61,225 nt of DNA. It comes from Anaerofustis sp. (GTDB taxonomy: Bacteria; Bacillota; Clostridia; Eubacteriales; Anaerofustaceae). Each line of letters begins with the position of its first letter. Within the stretch, counting starts at the first letter, position 1. The stretch is from the NCBI RefSeq assembly GCF_019420015.1, contig NZ_JAHZIA010000034.1, forward strand, positions 1 through 61,225, read 5' to 3'. Of this stretch, positions 34,732 to 43,058 are shown one piece after another. The position numbers and the translations under genes were made by a program. The notes beneath the pieces are model-generated. The model was not told the origin of the DNA. It did not search any database and saw only the letters and a program-made list of their open reading frames with translations.

Positions 34732-34805
34732 AAAATATCATTAACATTTTTAATATAACACTTATAGCTTTAAAATAATTTTTTAGATTTTGTTAATGAT
34801 ATTTT
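34732..34805. repeat. Perfect 15-bp inverted repeat, 44-bp spacer
   Basis: AAAATATCATTAACA at 34732-34746 and its exact reverse complement at 34791-34805. It lies in the gap between the prmC terminator and the YjzC-like gene. No gene, T run or other known element explains it. Confidence 0.6.
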
Positions 34806-34855
34806 TTAATTTTAATATTAATGAATAATAAAGATAGTAAAACAGACACATCCTA

Positions 34856-35023
34856 TCAGTCTTCTTTTATCCATCTTCTGCCTTTTTTGCCTGTGGGTGG
34901 AAGACGGTCACCGCTATTTATGTTGACTATTCTGCCGTTTTCTATATAAGAGCCGTCTTTTTCCACTTCTCTGTATTCTCCGGCAGGTAGATTGTCCGTA
35001 CCCGGTTTATATAAGTCACTCAT
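34856..35023 (-). CDS. YjzC-like small protein
   Basis: 55 aa, starting MSDLYKPGTDNLPAGEYREV and ending GKKGRRWIKED. The pattern (KPG near the start, a central acidic strand, then GDRLPPT and a basic-aromatic end) matches the small YjzC family of Firmicutes, whose function is unknown. AAAGGAA ribosome site 9 bp before the ATG. Coding is supported by the site, the family pattern and the position between terminators. Confidence 0.75.
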   Translation of the reverse strand: MSDLYKPGTDNLPAGEYREVEKDGSYIENGRIVNINSGDRLPPTGKKGRRWIKED

Positions 35024-35135
35024 ACGTTAAATTCCTTTCAAAATTAATTTTTCGAATATATTTTTTGTAAACGGAATGGTTTTATTCATAATTTGGGTTG
35101 TTAAAATTTTCCGTTGGATTTTGAAAGACAAAATA

Positions 35136-35161
35136 AAAAAGGTCAGTATTCTGACCTTTTT
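35136..35161 (-). terminator. Terminator after the FNT channel gene
   Basis: AAAAAGGTCAG, loop TATT, CTGACCTTTTT; it abuts the stop of the minus-strand gene at 35160 and has T-rich DNA on both sides. Confidence 0.8.
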
Positions 35162-35804
35162 ATTCATATTTATTTTTTATAATTTTACATATCGGGAAGA
35201 TAAGTCCTCCCACCGCATTGCCCGCTGTGATTACAATCAGATATACAATTGTATGCAGACTCCATGCATTTCCTGCTGTGAAATAAAACATATCTGCAAT
35301 ACAATGTTCAAAGCCAGATAAAACGAATATCATTACTCCGAATATTATTCCCATATATTTCCCGATTTCATGAGGATTTTTGTTATAACTTTCAACTGCA
35401 ATGAAAATCATTATGTTGCAAAATACTGCGAGTATAAATATACTCAGCAGATTGTCAGAAAGCTTTATGCTACATAGATTTGCTGCTTTTTCTGCAAAAG
35501 TAACGTTTCCTATTGTCATTTTTGCGATTCTTGTGAATTTTGTAAGTAGCCCTATAGATACCGCTCCGATTAGATTCCCAACCCAAATAATAATCAAGTT
35601 AAGGGCATACTGTTTGTCATTTTCAAATATGTATAAGATTTTTCCTGTAAATAAATTAAGTTCTAAAGTGCAAATGCTGAATAGTCCGACGGAAAACAAA
35701 AAGGCTCCTACAATCGGATTTTGGGCGGATAAATATGCGATTCCTCCAAGTCCTATGCAAATTCCCGCAAGTACAGCATATAAAAGAGTAACTAATTTTT
35801 TCAT
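35160..35804 (-). CDS. Formate/nitrite transporter family channel
   Basis: Pentameric channel for formate, nitrite or related small anions. 214 aa, six hydrophobic segments; shorter than FocA or NirC (about 260-285), with trimmed N- and C-terminal tails. The family signature VLSGFEHCIADMFYF contains the central-pore His, and CTLELNLFTGKI is the usual first-half motif. AGGTTTG precedes the ATG, a weak ribosome site. Formate export would fit a fermenting anaerobe; the substrate is not provable here. Confidence 0.9.
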   Translation of the reverse strand: MKKLVTLLYAVLAGICIGLGGIAYLSAQNPIVGAFLFSVGLFSICTLELNLFTGKILYIFENDKQYALNLIIIWVGNLIGAVSIGLLTKFTRIAKMTIGNVTFAEKAANLCSIKLSDNLLSIFILAVFCNIMIFIAVESYNKNPHEIGKYMGIIFGVMIFVLSGFEHCIADMFYFTAGNAWSLHTIVYLIVITAGNAVGGLIFPICKIIKNKYE

Positions 35805-35865
35805 ACAAACCTCATTATAACTGCAAAATTGATTGTATATTTCTGATAAAAATTAATATAAATAA

Positions 35866-35893
35866 CAAAGGTTCGTTACATACCGAACCTTTG
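35866..35893 (-). terminator. Terminator after the cyclophilin gene
   Basis: CAAAGGTTCG / CGAACCTTTG, a 10-bp stem with an 8-nt loop, 6 bp beyond the end of the gene at 35900. Confidence 0.7.
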
Positions 35894-35899
35894 CTCAAA

Positions 35900-36382
35900 T
35901 TAATCTTCAATAATTTCTATTTTTTTGATTTTTCTTTCATCAAGGGGTTTATCCATATAGTCCGTTGGTGTTTTCGCTATATCGTCAAGAACATCAAATC
36001 CGTCTGTAAGCTTTCCGAATGCCGCATATTCACCGTCTAAGTGAGGAGCGTTTTGGTGCATGATAAAAAATTGACTTCCGGCAGAGTTTTTATCCATACT
36101 TCTTGCCATAGATAAAACACCTCTTTCGTGTTTTAGATTGTTTTCAACTCCGTTTGATGCGAATTCTCCTTTTATTGTATGTCCCGGACCACCCATGCCG
36201 TTTCCGTTTGGGCATCCGCCTTGAATCATAAATCCTTCTATGACTCTGTGGAAAATGAGCCCGTTGTAAAATCCTGATTTTACTAGATTGATGAAATTTT
36301 CACATGTTATTGGTGCTATATCTTCATAAAGTTCTGCGGTCATTATTCCGCCGTTTTCCATTGTAATTTTAATTTTTGTCAT
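35900..36382 (-). CDS. Peptidyl-prolyl cis-trans isomerase, cyclophilin type
   Basis: Cytosolic prolyl isomerase, 160 aa, one cyclophilin domain and no signal peptide. Catalytic Arg in FHRVIEGFMIQGG, the GAGSQFFI-equivalent NSAGSQFFIMH, and the YAAFGKLTDG strand are all present. AAAGGATG ribosome site. Monocistronic between a terminator and the divergent glmU. Confidence 0.95.
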   Translation of the reverse strand: MTKIKITMENGGIMTAELYEDIAPITCENFINLVKSGFYNGLIFHRVIEGFMIQGGCPNGNGMGGPGHTIKGEFASNGVENNLKHERGVLSMARSMDKNSAGSQFFIMHQNAPHLDGEYAAFGKLTDGFDVLDDIAKTPTDYMDKPLDERKIKKIEIIED

Positions 36383-36459
36383 TATTTAAAACATCCTTTC
36401 GCTTTTTTTAATGAGTATTTTAACATAATAAATAAATAAAAGAAATAAATTTGAAATTT

Positions 36460-36491
36460 TTGTGTACTTTTTATAACATCTTTATTATAAT
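36460..36491 (+). promoter_or_regulatory. Possible promoter for glmU-prs
   Basis: TTGTGT at 36460-36465, 17 bp, TATTAT at 36483-36488; an overlapping TATAAT at 36486-36491 is an alternative -10. The -35 is weak. Confidence 0.4.
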
Positions 36492-36508
36492 GTTAGTCGG
36501 GTGATTAT

Positions 36509-37870
36509 ATGAAAAATAAGAATGAATACGTATCATCCTTAATCCTTGCGGGAGGATTGGGGACGAGAATGAAATCCGACAAGCCAAAAATTCTCCATGA
36601 AATTTGCGGAGAAAGTCTGCTTAAGCACGTTATATTAAACGTTGAAGAATCAGGCATAGAAGATATTGGGGTAGTTGTTGGGTATAAAGCCGATACAGTA
36701 AAAGAAATGACAGGGGATAAGTACAGCTATTATCTTCAAGAAGAACAGCTGGGAACAGGACATGCCGTAATGATGGCAAGAAAATTTTTAGAAGGTAAAA
36801 CAGGAAAAGTCGTTGTTCTTTGCGGAGATGCTCCTCTTATAAATAAAGATATCATAAATGATTTTATAGATTATTCAAATGATAACAATTTGGATTTATG
36901 CGTTCTTACGGCGTTGCTTGATGATGCAAAGAGTTATGGAAGAATAGTAAGGAAATCGGGAAGGCTCGAGAGAATAGTAGAGTTGAAGGATGCAAATAAG
37001 GAAGAGGCTGAGATAAAAGAAGTAAACTCGGGAAGTTATATATTTGATATACAAAAGCTTCTTAAGCATCTTGACGATCTTTCTACCGACAATGCTCAAA
37101 AAGAATATTATATTACGGATATGATAGAGATATTCAAAAATAACGGATATAACGTCGATGCGTATGCAACAAAGGACGGAAGTATCGTTGAGGCTGCAAA
37201 CAATCGATATGAGCTTTCAAGATGTGAAGAATTATTCAGAGAAAAAATAAACAAAGAGCTTATGTTGGAAGGGGTAAGTATAATAGACCCAAAATCCACA
37301 TACATAGACAGAGATGTAAAAATAGGTATTGATACTGTTATTTATCCGAACACCATAATAAAAAAGGGAAGTATAATCGGTAAAGGAAATGTTATATATT
37401 CTTCAAGGATTGAAAACAGTACTATCGGAGATAACAATAAGATTGACAATTGTGTTATAGTTGATGCAAAAGTAAGTAATGAAAATCAGATAGGTCCTTA
37501 TGTTCACTTAAGACCTAATGCTAATATAAAGAACAATACTAGACTCGGGAATTTTGTGGAAGTTAAAAATTCATCTATAGGAAACGGTACTAAAGTAAGT
37601 CATCTTACTTATGTGGGAGACGGTGACATTGGTGAAAATACCAACGTGGGTTGCGGTGTTGTATTTGTTAATTATGACGGCAAAAACAAGTATAGAACAA
37701 AAGTTGGGAATAATTGTTTTGTCGGTTGTAATGTAAACTTGGTTGCACCGATTAATATTGAAGATAACGTATACATTGCGGCAGGCTCAACATTGACAGA
37801 GGATGTTGAGAAAGACGCGCTTGCTATAGCAAGAAGCAGGCAAACGGTAAAAAAAGGATATAAAAAATAA
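36509..37870 (+). CDS. glmU: Bifunctional GlcNAc-1-P uridyltransferase / GlcN-1-P acetyltransferase
   Basis: Makes UDP-GlcNAc for peptidoglycan in two steps. 453 aa, full length. N-terminal pyrophosphorylase (LILAGGLGTRMKSDKPKILH) and a C-terminal left-handed beta-helix of hexapeptide repeats from about residue 255 (IGIDTVIYPNTIIKKGSIIG...), ending in the acetyltransferase site (HLTYVGDGDIGENTNVGCG, NYDGKNKYRT). Ribosome site GGGTGA. Followed by prs, as in Bacillus. Confidence 0.97.
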   Translation: MKNKNEYVSSLILAGGLGTRMKSDKPKILHEICGESLLKHVILNVEESGIEDIGVVVGYKADTVKEMTGDKYSYYLQEEQLGTGHAVMMARKFLEGKTGKVVVLCGDAPLINKDIINDFIDYSNDNNLDLCVLTALLDDAKSYGRIVRKSGRLERIVELKDANKEEAEIKEVNSGSYIFDIQKLLKHLDDLSTDNAQKEYYITDMIEIFKNNGYNVDAYATKDGSIVEAANNRYELSRCEELFREKINKELMLEGVSIIDPKSTYIDRDVKIGIDTVIYPNTIIKKGSIIGKGNVIYSSRIENSTIGDNNKIDNCVIVDAKVSNENQIGPYVHLRPNANIKNNTRLGNFVEVKNSSIGNGTKVSHLTYVGDGDIGENTNVGCGVVFVNYDGKNKYRTKVGNNCFVGCNVNLVAPINIEDNVYIAAGSTLTEDVEKDALAIARSRQTVKKGYKK

Positions 37871-37976
37871 TAAAAAGTTATATTATGCAATTTAAAAATA
37901 TATAAAATTTTGATATAATAAGTTTATAAATAGTTTAATACTATTTTAAATAAAAATTTAATATGGGGAGTAGATC

Positions 37977-38930
37977 ATGATAGAATCTTTTTCAGACATT
38001 TGTTTACTTGCAGGTAATTCAAATAAGGCGTTAGCACAAGAGATAGCAGACAATTTAGCATTACCTCTATGTTCGGCAAAAATAGGTAAATTCTCTGACG
38101 GTGAGATTAATGTAACCATTAATGAACCGGTAAGAGGAAAGGATATTTTTGTAATTCAATCCGTATGTGCACCTGTTAATGACAACTTAATGGAGTTATT
38201 GATAATAATAGATGCACTTAAGAGAGCTTCGGCGGGAAGGATTAATGTTGTTATGCCGTATTACGGTTATGCAAGACAAGATAGAAAGGAAAAGGGAAGA
38301 GTTCCGATTACTGCCAGATTGGTTGCGGATATGCTTACCACTGCGGGAGCGGACAGAGTTATTTCTATAGACCTACATGCAGACCAAATTCAAGGCTTCT
38401 TTAATATTCCTTTTGACAGACTTATAGGAAGTCCTATTATTGCGGATTACATTATTGCTCAGAATGAATCAATGGAAAATATTGTTGTTGTTTCACCTGA
38501 TGCGGGAAGTGTAAAGCGTTCGAGAAAATTGGCAGAATATTTAAATGTGCCTTTGGCCATTATAGATAAGAGAAGACCTAAAGATAACGTTGCGGAAGTT
38601 ATGAACGTTATCGGAGAAGTAAAAGGCAAAAAAATCATTATGATAGATGATATGATTGATACAGGCGGCACTATAGTAGGTGCGGCAAATGCTTTGGAAC
38701 AACTTGGCGCAAGTAAAATTATTTGTGCATGTACACACCCTGTATTATCGGGACCTGCGGTAGAAAGAATTCAAAATTCCGCTATTGATAAATTAATAGC
38801 GACAAATACCATCCCATTAACAGCTGATAAGAAAATTGACAAGATTACCGTGTTGTCAGTAGCTCCTTTACTTGCTAAAGCAGTTAAGATGATACATAAC
38901 GGAAAATCTATAAGTTCAATTTTTTCATAA
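37977..38930 (+). CDS. prs: Ribose-phosphate pyrophosphokinase
   Basis: Makes PRPP from ribose-5-phosphate and ATP. 317 aa. Motifs: FSDGEINVTI, YGYARQDRKEKGRVPITAR, DLHADQIQGFF, KRRPK flexible loop and the PRPP-binding MIDDMIDTGGT. ATGGGGAG ribosome site. Between glmU and the transketolase pair, which supplies its ribose-5-phosphate, a sensible functional grouping. Confidence 0.97.
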   Translation: MIESFSDICLLAGNSNKALAQEIADNLALPLCSAKIGKFSDGEINVTINEPVRGKDIFVIQSVCAPVNDNLMELLIIIDALKRASAGRINVVMPYYGYARQDRKEKGRVPITARLVADMLTTAGADRVISIDLHADQIQGFFNIPFDRLIGSPIIADYIIAQNESMENIVVVSPDAGSVKRSRKLAEYLNVPLAIIDKRRPKDNVAEVMNVIGEVKGKKIIMIDDMIDTGGTIVGAANALEQLGASKIICACTHPVLSGPAVERIQNSAIDKLIATNTIPLTADKKIDKITVLSVAPLLAKAVKMIHNGKSISSIFS

Positions 38931-38960
38931 AAATTTAAATATTGAAAGGAAATTAAAATT

Positions 38961-39773
38961 ATGGATTTAAAACAAATCGCTAATAATGTCAGAGTTGGCA
39001 TTATTACAGAAGTAGCCGCTGCACAAAGTGGACATCCAGGCGGATCTTTATCGAGTGCGGACATCGTTACATATCTTTATTTTGAAGCAATGAATATAAA
39101 TAAGGATAATCTTGACGATCCAAACAGAGATAAATTTATTTTGAGTAAAGGACATGCATCACCTGTTTTATATGCTGCCCTTGCTGAAAAAGGAATCATT
39201 GAAAGAGAAGAACTTAAAACTTTCAGAAAAATCAACACAAGACTTCAAGGACATCCAGCTATTAACAAGTGTCCTGGCGTTGACATGACAGCAGGTTCTT
39301 TGGGACTTGGTTTCCCTGTTGCTGTTGGTCTTGCTCTTGGAAACAAACTTGACGGAAAAGATTCTACAGTTTACTGCTTATGCGGTGACGGAGAAATCCA
39401 AGAAGGTTCAATTTGGGAAGCTGCTATGGCTGCAAGCCACTACAAATTGGATAACTTAATTTTATATGTAGATAACAACAATCTACAAATTGACGGACCT
39501 ATAACAGAAGTTATGTCTCCATATCCAATCGACGAAAAATTCGCTGCATTTGGATTTAACGTAATAAACGTAGAAGACGGACATGACTTTGAACAACTTA
39601 GAGAGGCAAACGAAAAAGCTAAAGCTTGTAAGGGTAAACCTAGCGTTATTGTTTGTAAAACAGTAAAAGGAAAAGGTGTTTCGTTCATGGAAAACCAAGT
39701 TGGTTGGCATGGAAAAGCTCCTAGTGAAGAACAAGCTAAAGAAGCTATTGAAGAATTAGGAGGTTGGAAATAA
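38961..39773 (+). CDS. Transketolase, N-terminal subunit
   Basis: Thiamine-diphosphate-binding half of a two-gene transketolase. 270 aa. ThDP/metal motif GDGEIQEGSIWEAAMAASHYKLDNLI...NN with conserved HPGGSLS, SKGHASP and GHPA motifs. The split form is natural in clostridia and archaea, not a frameshift: the partner has its own AGGAGG ribosome site and ATG. Codons differ from neighbouring genes, with many ATC, AAC, TTC and GGT, as in highly expressed genes. Confidence 0.96.
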   Translation: MDLKQIANNVRVGIITEVAAAQSGHPGGSLSSADIVTYLYFEAMNINKDNLDDPNRDKFILSKGHASPVLYAALAEKGIIEREELKTFRKINTRLQGHPAINKCPGVDMTAGSLGLGFPVAVGLALGNKLDGKDSTVYCLCGDGEIQEGSIWEAAMAASHYKLDNLILYVDNNNLQIDGPITEVMSPYPIDEKFAAFGFNVINVEDGHDFEQLREANEKAKACKGKPSVIVCKTVKGKGVSFMENQVGWHGKAPSEEQAKEAIEELGGWK

Positions 39774-40708
39774 TGAGTAAAATTGCTACAAGAGAATCTT
39801 ACGGAAACGCTGTAACAGAACTTGGTAAAGATAATCCTAATATTGTTGTACTTGATGCCGATTTGGCAGGTGCTACAAAATCAGGCGTATTTAAAAAAGC
39901 TTTCCCTGAAAGACATTTTAATGCAGGTATCGCTGAAACAGATATGGTTTGTTTAGCTGCAGGTTTATCACTAGCAGGAAAAATCCCATTCGTTTCTACA
40001 TTCGCTGTATTCGGTACAGGTAGAGCATATGATGCTGTGAGAAATGCAGTATGTTATCCAAAATTAAATGTTAAACTTGCTTTAACTCATGCCGGTTTAA
40101 CAGTAGGTGAAGACGGTGCAACTCACCAAATGTTAGAAGATATCGCTTTAATGAACGCTCTTCCAAACATGACTGTTATTGTTCCTGCTGATGATACAGA
40201 AGCAAAACAAGTTGTTAAAGCTGCTGTTGATATCGATGGTCCTGTATTCATGAGATTTGCAAGAGCTGCTACACCTGTAGTATTTGGCGATGACTATAAA
40301 TTTGAAATCGGTAAAGCGGCTACAATTAAAGAAGGTCGTGATGTTACATTAATCGCTTGCGGTATCATGGTTCAAAAAGCATTGGAAGCTGCTGATGAAC
40401 TTGCTAAAGAAGGAATTAATGCAAAAGTAATCAACATGTCAACAATCAAACCTCTTGATAAAGAGGCTGTAATCAAAGCTGCTAAAGAAACAGGTGCTAT
40501 CGTAACATGTGAAGAACACTCTATCTACGGTGGTCTTGGAAGCGTTGTTTCACAAGCATTAAGCAGTGAATGTCCTGTTCCTATGGAATATGTTGCAGTA
40601 AAAGATACATTCGGTGAAAGTGGTACACCTGATGCTTTACTTGCAAAATATCACATCGATACTCCTGATATAATCGAAGCTGCAAAAAAAGCTGTTGGGA
40701 GAAAATAG
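39773..40708 (+). CDS. Transketolase, C-terminal subunit
   Basis: Pyrimidine-binding and C-terminal domains of the same enzyme, 312 aa. Starts on the stop of the N-subunit (TAATG), 9 bp after AGGAGG at 39758-39763. Pyrimidine-binding Glu lies in NAGIAETDMVCLAAGLS; GLTVGEDGATHQ is the next conserved loop. Shares the optimised codon use of its partner. Ends one base before the VTT gene. Confidence 0.96.
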   Translation: MSKIATRESYGNAVTELGKDNPNIVVLDADLAGATKSGVFKKAFPERHFNAGIAETDMVCLAAGLSLAGKIPFVSTFAVFGTGRAYDAVRNAVCYPKLNVKLALTHAGLTVGEDGATHQMLEDIALMNALPNMTVIVPADDTEAKQVVKAAVDIDGPVFMRFARAATPVVFGDDYKFEIGKAATIKEGRDVTLIACGIMVQKALEAADELAKEGINAKVINMSTIKPLDKEAVIKAAKETGAIVTCEEHSIYGGLGSVVSQALSSECPVPMEYVAVKDTFGESGTPDALLAKYHIDTPDIIEAAKKAVGRK

Positions 40709-41380
40709 ATGAATAAAAAACGAATTGCTAAAGCAACTATAATAACGACTGTTATAGTTTTGGCACTGGCATTCGTTATAGAAAAAGTAGGGTTCGGTTT
40801 TTTTACCGACCCTACCAAATTAAAGGCGTTCATTTTAAGTTTTGGCGCATGGGCACCTTTTGTTTTTTTTAGTTTGCAATTTTTACAGGTTATTATGGCC
40901 TTTATTCCGGGTAATGTACTCGGAGTTGTGGGTGGAGGATTATTTGGTCATTTAAACAGTTTCTTGCTTAATTCAAGCGCTATATATTTGGGAAGTATAG
41001 TTATGTTTATGCTTGGTAAACATTTTAGCGAAAGAGTAGCGCTTAAGTTTGTAAAAAAAGAAACTTATGATCATTATTTGGATATAGTGTCCGGTAAAAA
41101 AGGTAAACTGACTTTATTTATTGCATTTTTATTACCATTTTTCCCTGATGATGCTCTGTGTTTAATTGCGGGAAGCAGTAATTTGACATATAAAGAATTT
41201 CTTCTTTTTTTATTTCTCGGAAGAACTCCCGGTATTGTTTATCCTTCTTTTTTGGGAGCGGGAATAATAGGCCGGGATTATAAATTGTTATTTGCAATAA
41301 GTTTGGTTTATGGTATTATATTATTTGTGATATATCTATTTAGAAATAAAATTATAAAAGATGATGCAAAAGATGAGTAA
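40709..41380 (+). CDS. VTT/DedA-fold (TVP38/TMEM64 family) membrane protein
   Basis: 223 aa, about six hydrophobic segments with the re-entrant core: PGNVLGVVGGGLFG early, and FLPFFPDDALCLIAG plus LGRTPGI later. Related proteins scramble or move lipids, including undecaprenyl phosphate in some DedA members. Start ATG directly after the transketolase stop, so cotranscribed, with GGGAG inside that gene as ribosome site. Codon use returns to the ATA-rich norm. Role unknown here. Confidence 0.88.
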   Translation: MNKKRIAKATIITTVIVLALAFVIEKVGFGFFTDPTKLKAFILSFGAWAPFVFFSLQFLQVIMAFIPGNVLGVVGGGLFGHLNSFLLNSSAIYLGSIVMFMLGKHFSERVALKFVKKETYDHYLDIVSGKKGKLTLFIAFLLPFFPDDALCLIAGSSNLTYKEFLLFLFLGRTPGIVYPSFLGAGIIGRDYKLLFAISLVYGIILFVIYLFRNKIIKDDAKDE

Positions 41381-41390
41381 GGAGTTAAAT

Positions 41391-42995
41391 ATGCAACCAT
41401 ATTATATTTTCGTAACAGGTGGAGTGGTTTCATCACTTGGCAAAGGAATAACCGCAGCGAGTTTGGGTAGATTATTAAAGGCAAGAGGGGTCAATGTATT
41501 TATTCAGAAATTGGATCCTTATTTGAATTTTGACCCAGGCACAATGTCACCATTCCAACACGGTGAAGTTTTTGTGACCGAGGACGGTGCGGAAACAGAC
41601 CTTGACCTTGGACATTATGAAAGATTTATAGATATTAATTGTTCAAACAAGAGTAATATTACCACGGGTAAGATATATTGGTCTATTATTTCAAAAGAAA
41701 GAAAGGGAGATTTCCTTGGCGGAACAGTTCAGGTAATCCCTCATATTACGAATGAAATAAAAGACTTTATAAAAGCCGCAGGCGAAGAATCTGGTGCAGA
41801 TGTTGTTATAAGTGAAATCGGCGGTACGGTAGGGGATATCGAAAGTCAGCCTTTCCTTGAAGCTATAAGACAGATGAAAAGCGATTGCCCGGGTAGGGTT
41901 TTATACATACATGTAACACTTCTTCCTTATCTTGGAAAAGCAATGGAGCTTAAAACAAAACCGACTCAGCATTCGGTTAAGGAACTTAGAAGTATAGGTA
42001 TTCAACCGAACATCATAGTACCAAGAAGTGAGCTCCCTGTAAGCGACTCTATAAAAGAAAAAATAGCTTTGTTCTGCGATGTTCCTAAAGAAGCTGTAAT
42101 TCCTAATTATGATGCTGAAACTTTATATGAAGTGCCTATGTCTCTTGAAGACGAAGGGCTTGCGGACTATGTTATCAAATGCTTGAATTTACCTGCAAAA
42201 GAACTCGATTTAACAGAATGGGAAGAAGTTGTGGGAAAAGTAAAAGCAATGAACAAGAAAGTTAAAATTGCCCTTGTCGGTAAATATGTAAGCTTGAGAG
42301 ATGCATATCTTTCTGTTGCGGAAGCTTTGTATCACGGTGGAATAGAAAACGGAACAGAAGTAGAAATAGATTGGATAGATTCGGAAGAAATCAACGAATC
42401 AAATGTAAACAATATCCTTGGTGATGCAAATGGCATTATTGTTCCGGGAGGATTCGGAACAAGAGGCGTAAAAGGTAAGATGCTTGCTTGTAAATATGCA
42501 AGAGAAAATAAAGTTCCTTTCCTTGGACTTTGTCTTGGAATGCAGGTAGCCGTTATTGAATTTGCAAGAAACGTTCTTGGAATAGCAGATGCTACAAGTT
42601 CAGAATTTGACGAGAACACAAAAAATCCTGTGATAGACTTGATGCCGGAACAAAAAGATGTTGATAAAAAAGGCGGAACTATGAGACTTGGATCTTATCC
42701 TTGTGATTTAAAGGAAGGTACAAAAGCTTACGAAGCATATAAAGAAAAACATATATCTGAAAGACATCGTCACAGATATGAAGTAAACAATGATTATAAA
42801 GACAGACTGGAAGAAGCGGGAATGATAATATCGGGAGAATCTCCAAGTAGACTTCTTGTTGAAATGGTAGAAATAAAAGATCATCCTTGGTATGTTGCGA
42901 CGCAGGCTCATCCGGAATTTAAAAGTAGACCTAACAGACCTCATCCTTTATTTAGAGAATTCGTTAAACATGCACTTGAAAATAGTGAACAATAA
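41391..42995 (+). CDS. pyrG: CTP synthase
   Basis: Converts UTP to CTP with glutamine as nitrogen donor. 534 aa from ATG 41391, 6 bp after AAGGAG; earlier in-frame starts fall inside the VTT gene. Synthetase domain (FVTGGVVSSLGKGI, LDPYLNFDPGTMSPFQHGEVFVTEDG, cut for reading) and glutamine amidotransferase domain with Cys in PFLGLCLGMQ, and His and Glu in QAHPEF. As an internal operon gene it lacks the leader attenuator seen in some Firmicutes. Confidence 0.97.
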   Translation: MQPYYIFVTGGVVSSLGKGITAASLGRLLKARGVNVFIQKLDPYLNFDPGTMSPFQHGEVFVTEDGAETDLDLGHYERFIDINCSNKSNITTGKIYWSIISKERKGDFLGGTVQVIPHITNEIKDFIKAAGEESGADVVISEIGGTVGDIESQPFLEAIRQMKSDCPGRVLYIHVTLLPYLGKAMELKTKPTQHSVKELRSIGIQPNIIVPRSELPVSDSIKEKIALFCDVPKEAVIPNYDAETLYEVPMSLEDEGLADYVIKCLNLPAKELDLTEWEEVVGKVKAMNKKVKIALVGKYVSLRDAYLSVAEALYHGGIENGTEVEIDWIDSEEINESNVNNILGDANGIIVPGGFGTRGVKGKMLACKYARENKVPFLGLCLGMQVAVIEFARNVLGIADATSSEFDENTKNPVIDLMPEQKDVDKKGGTMRLGSYPCDLKEGTKAYEAYKEKHISERHRHRYEVNNDYKDRLEEAGMIISGESPSRLLVEMVEIKDHPWYVATQAHPEFKSRPNRPHPLFREFVKHALENSEQ

Positions 42996-42996
42996 T

Positions 42997-43034
42997 AAAA
43001 AAGACTGTTTATTGTATATAGACAGTCTTTTTCT
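42997..43034. terminator. Bidirectional terminator between pyrG and the dehydrogenase gene
   Basis: AAAAAGACTGT / ACAGTCTTTTT with T-rich flanks. Confidence 0.8.
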
Positions 43035-43058
43035 TTTAAAATTAAATGTTAAATTTTA

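Noticed and set aside
39764..39775. Transketolase split taken as a frameshift
   Set aside because: The second gene has its own AGGAGG site and ATG, and the two-gene form is known in clostridia and archaea.
38961..40708. Codon shift as evidence of horizontal transfer
   Set aside because: The bias is towards codons of highly expressed genes and the proteins are normal for the group.
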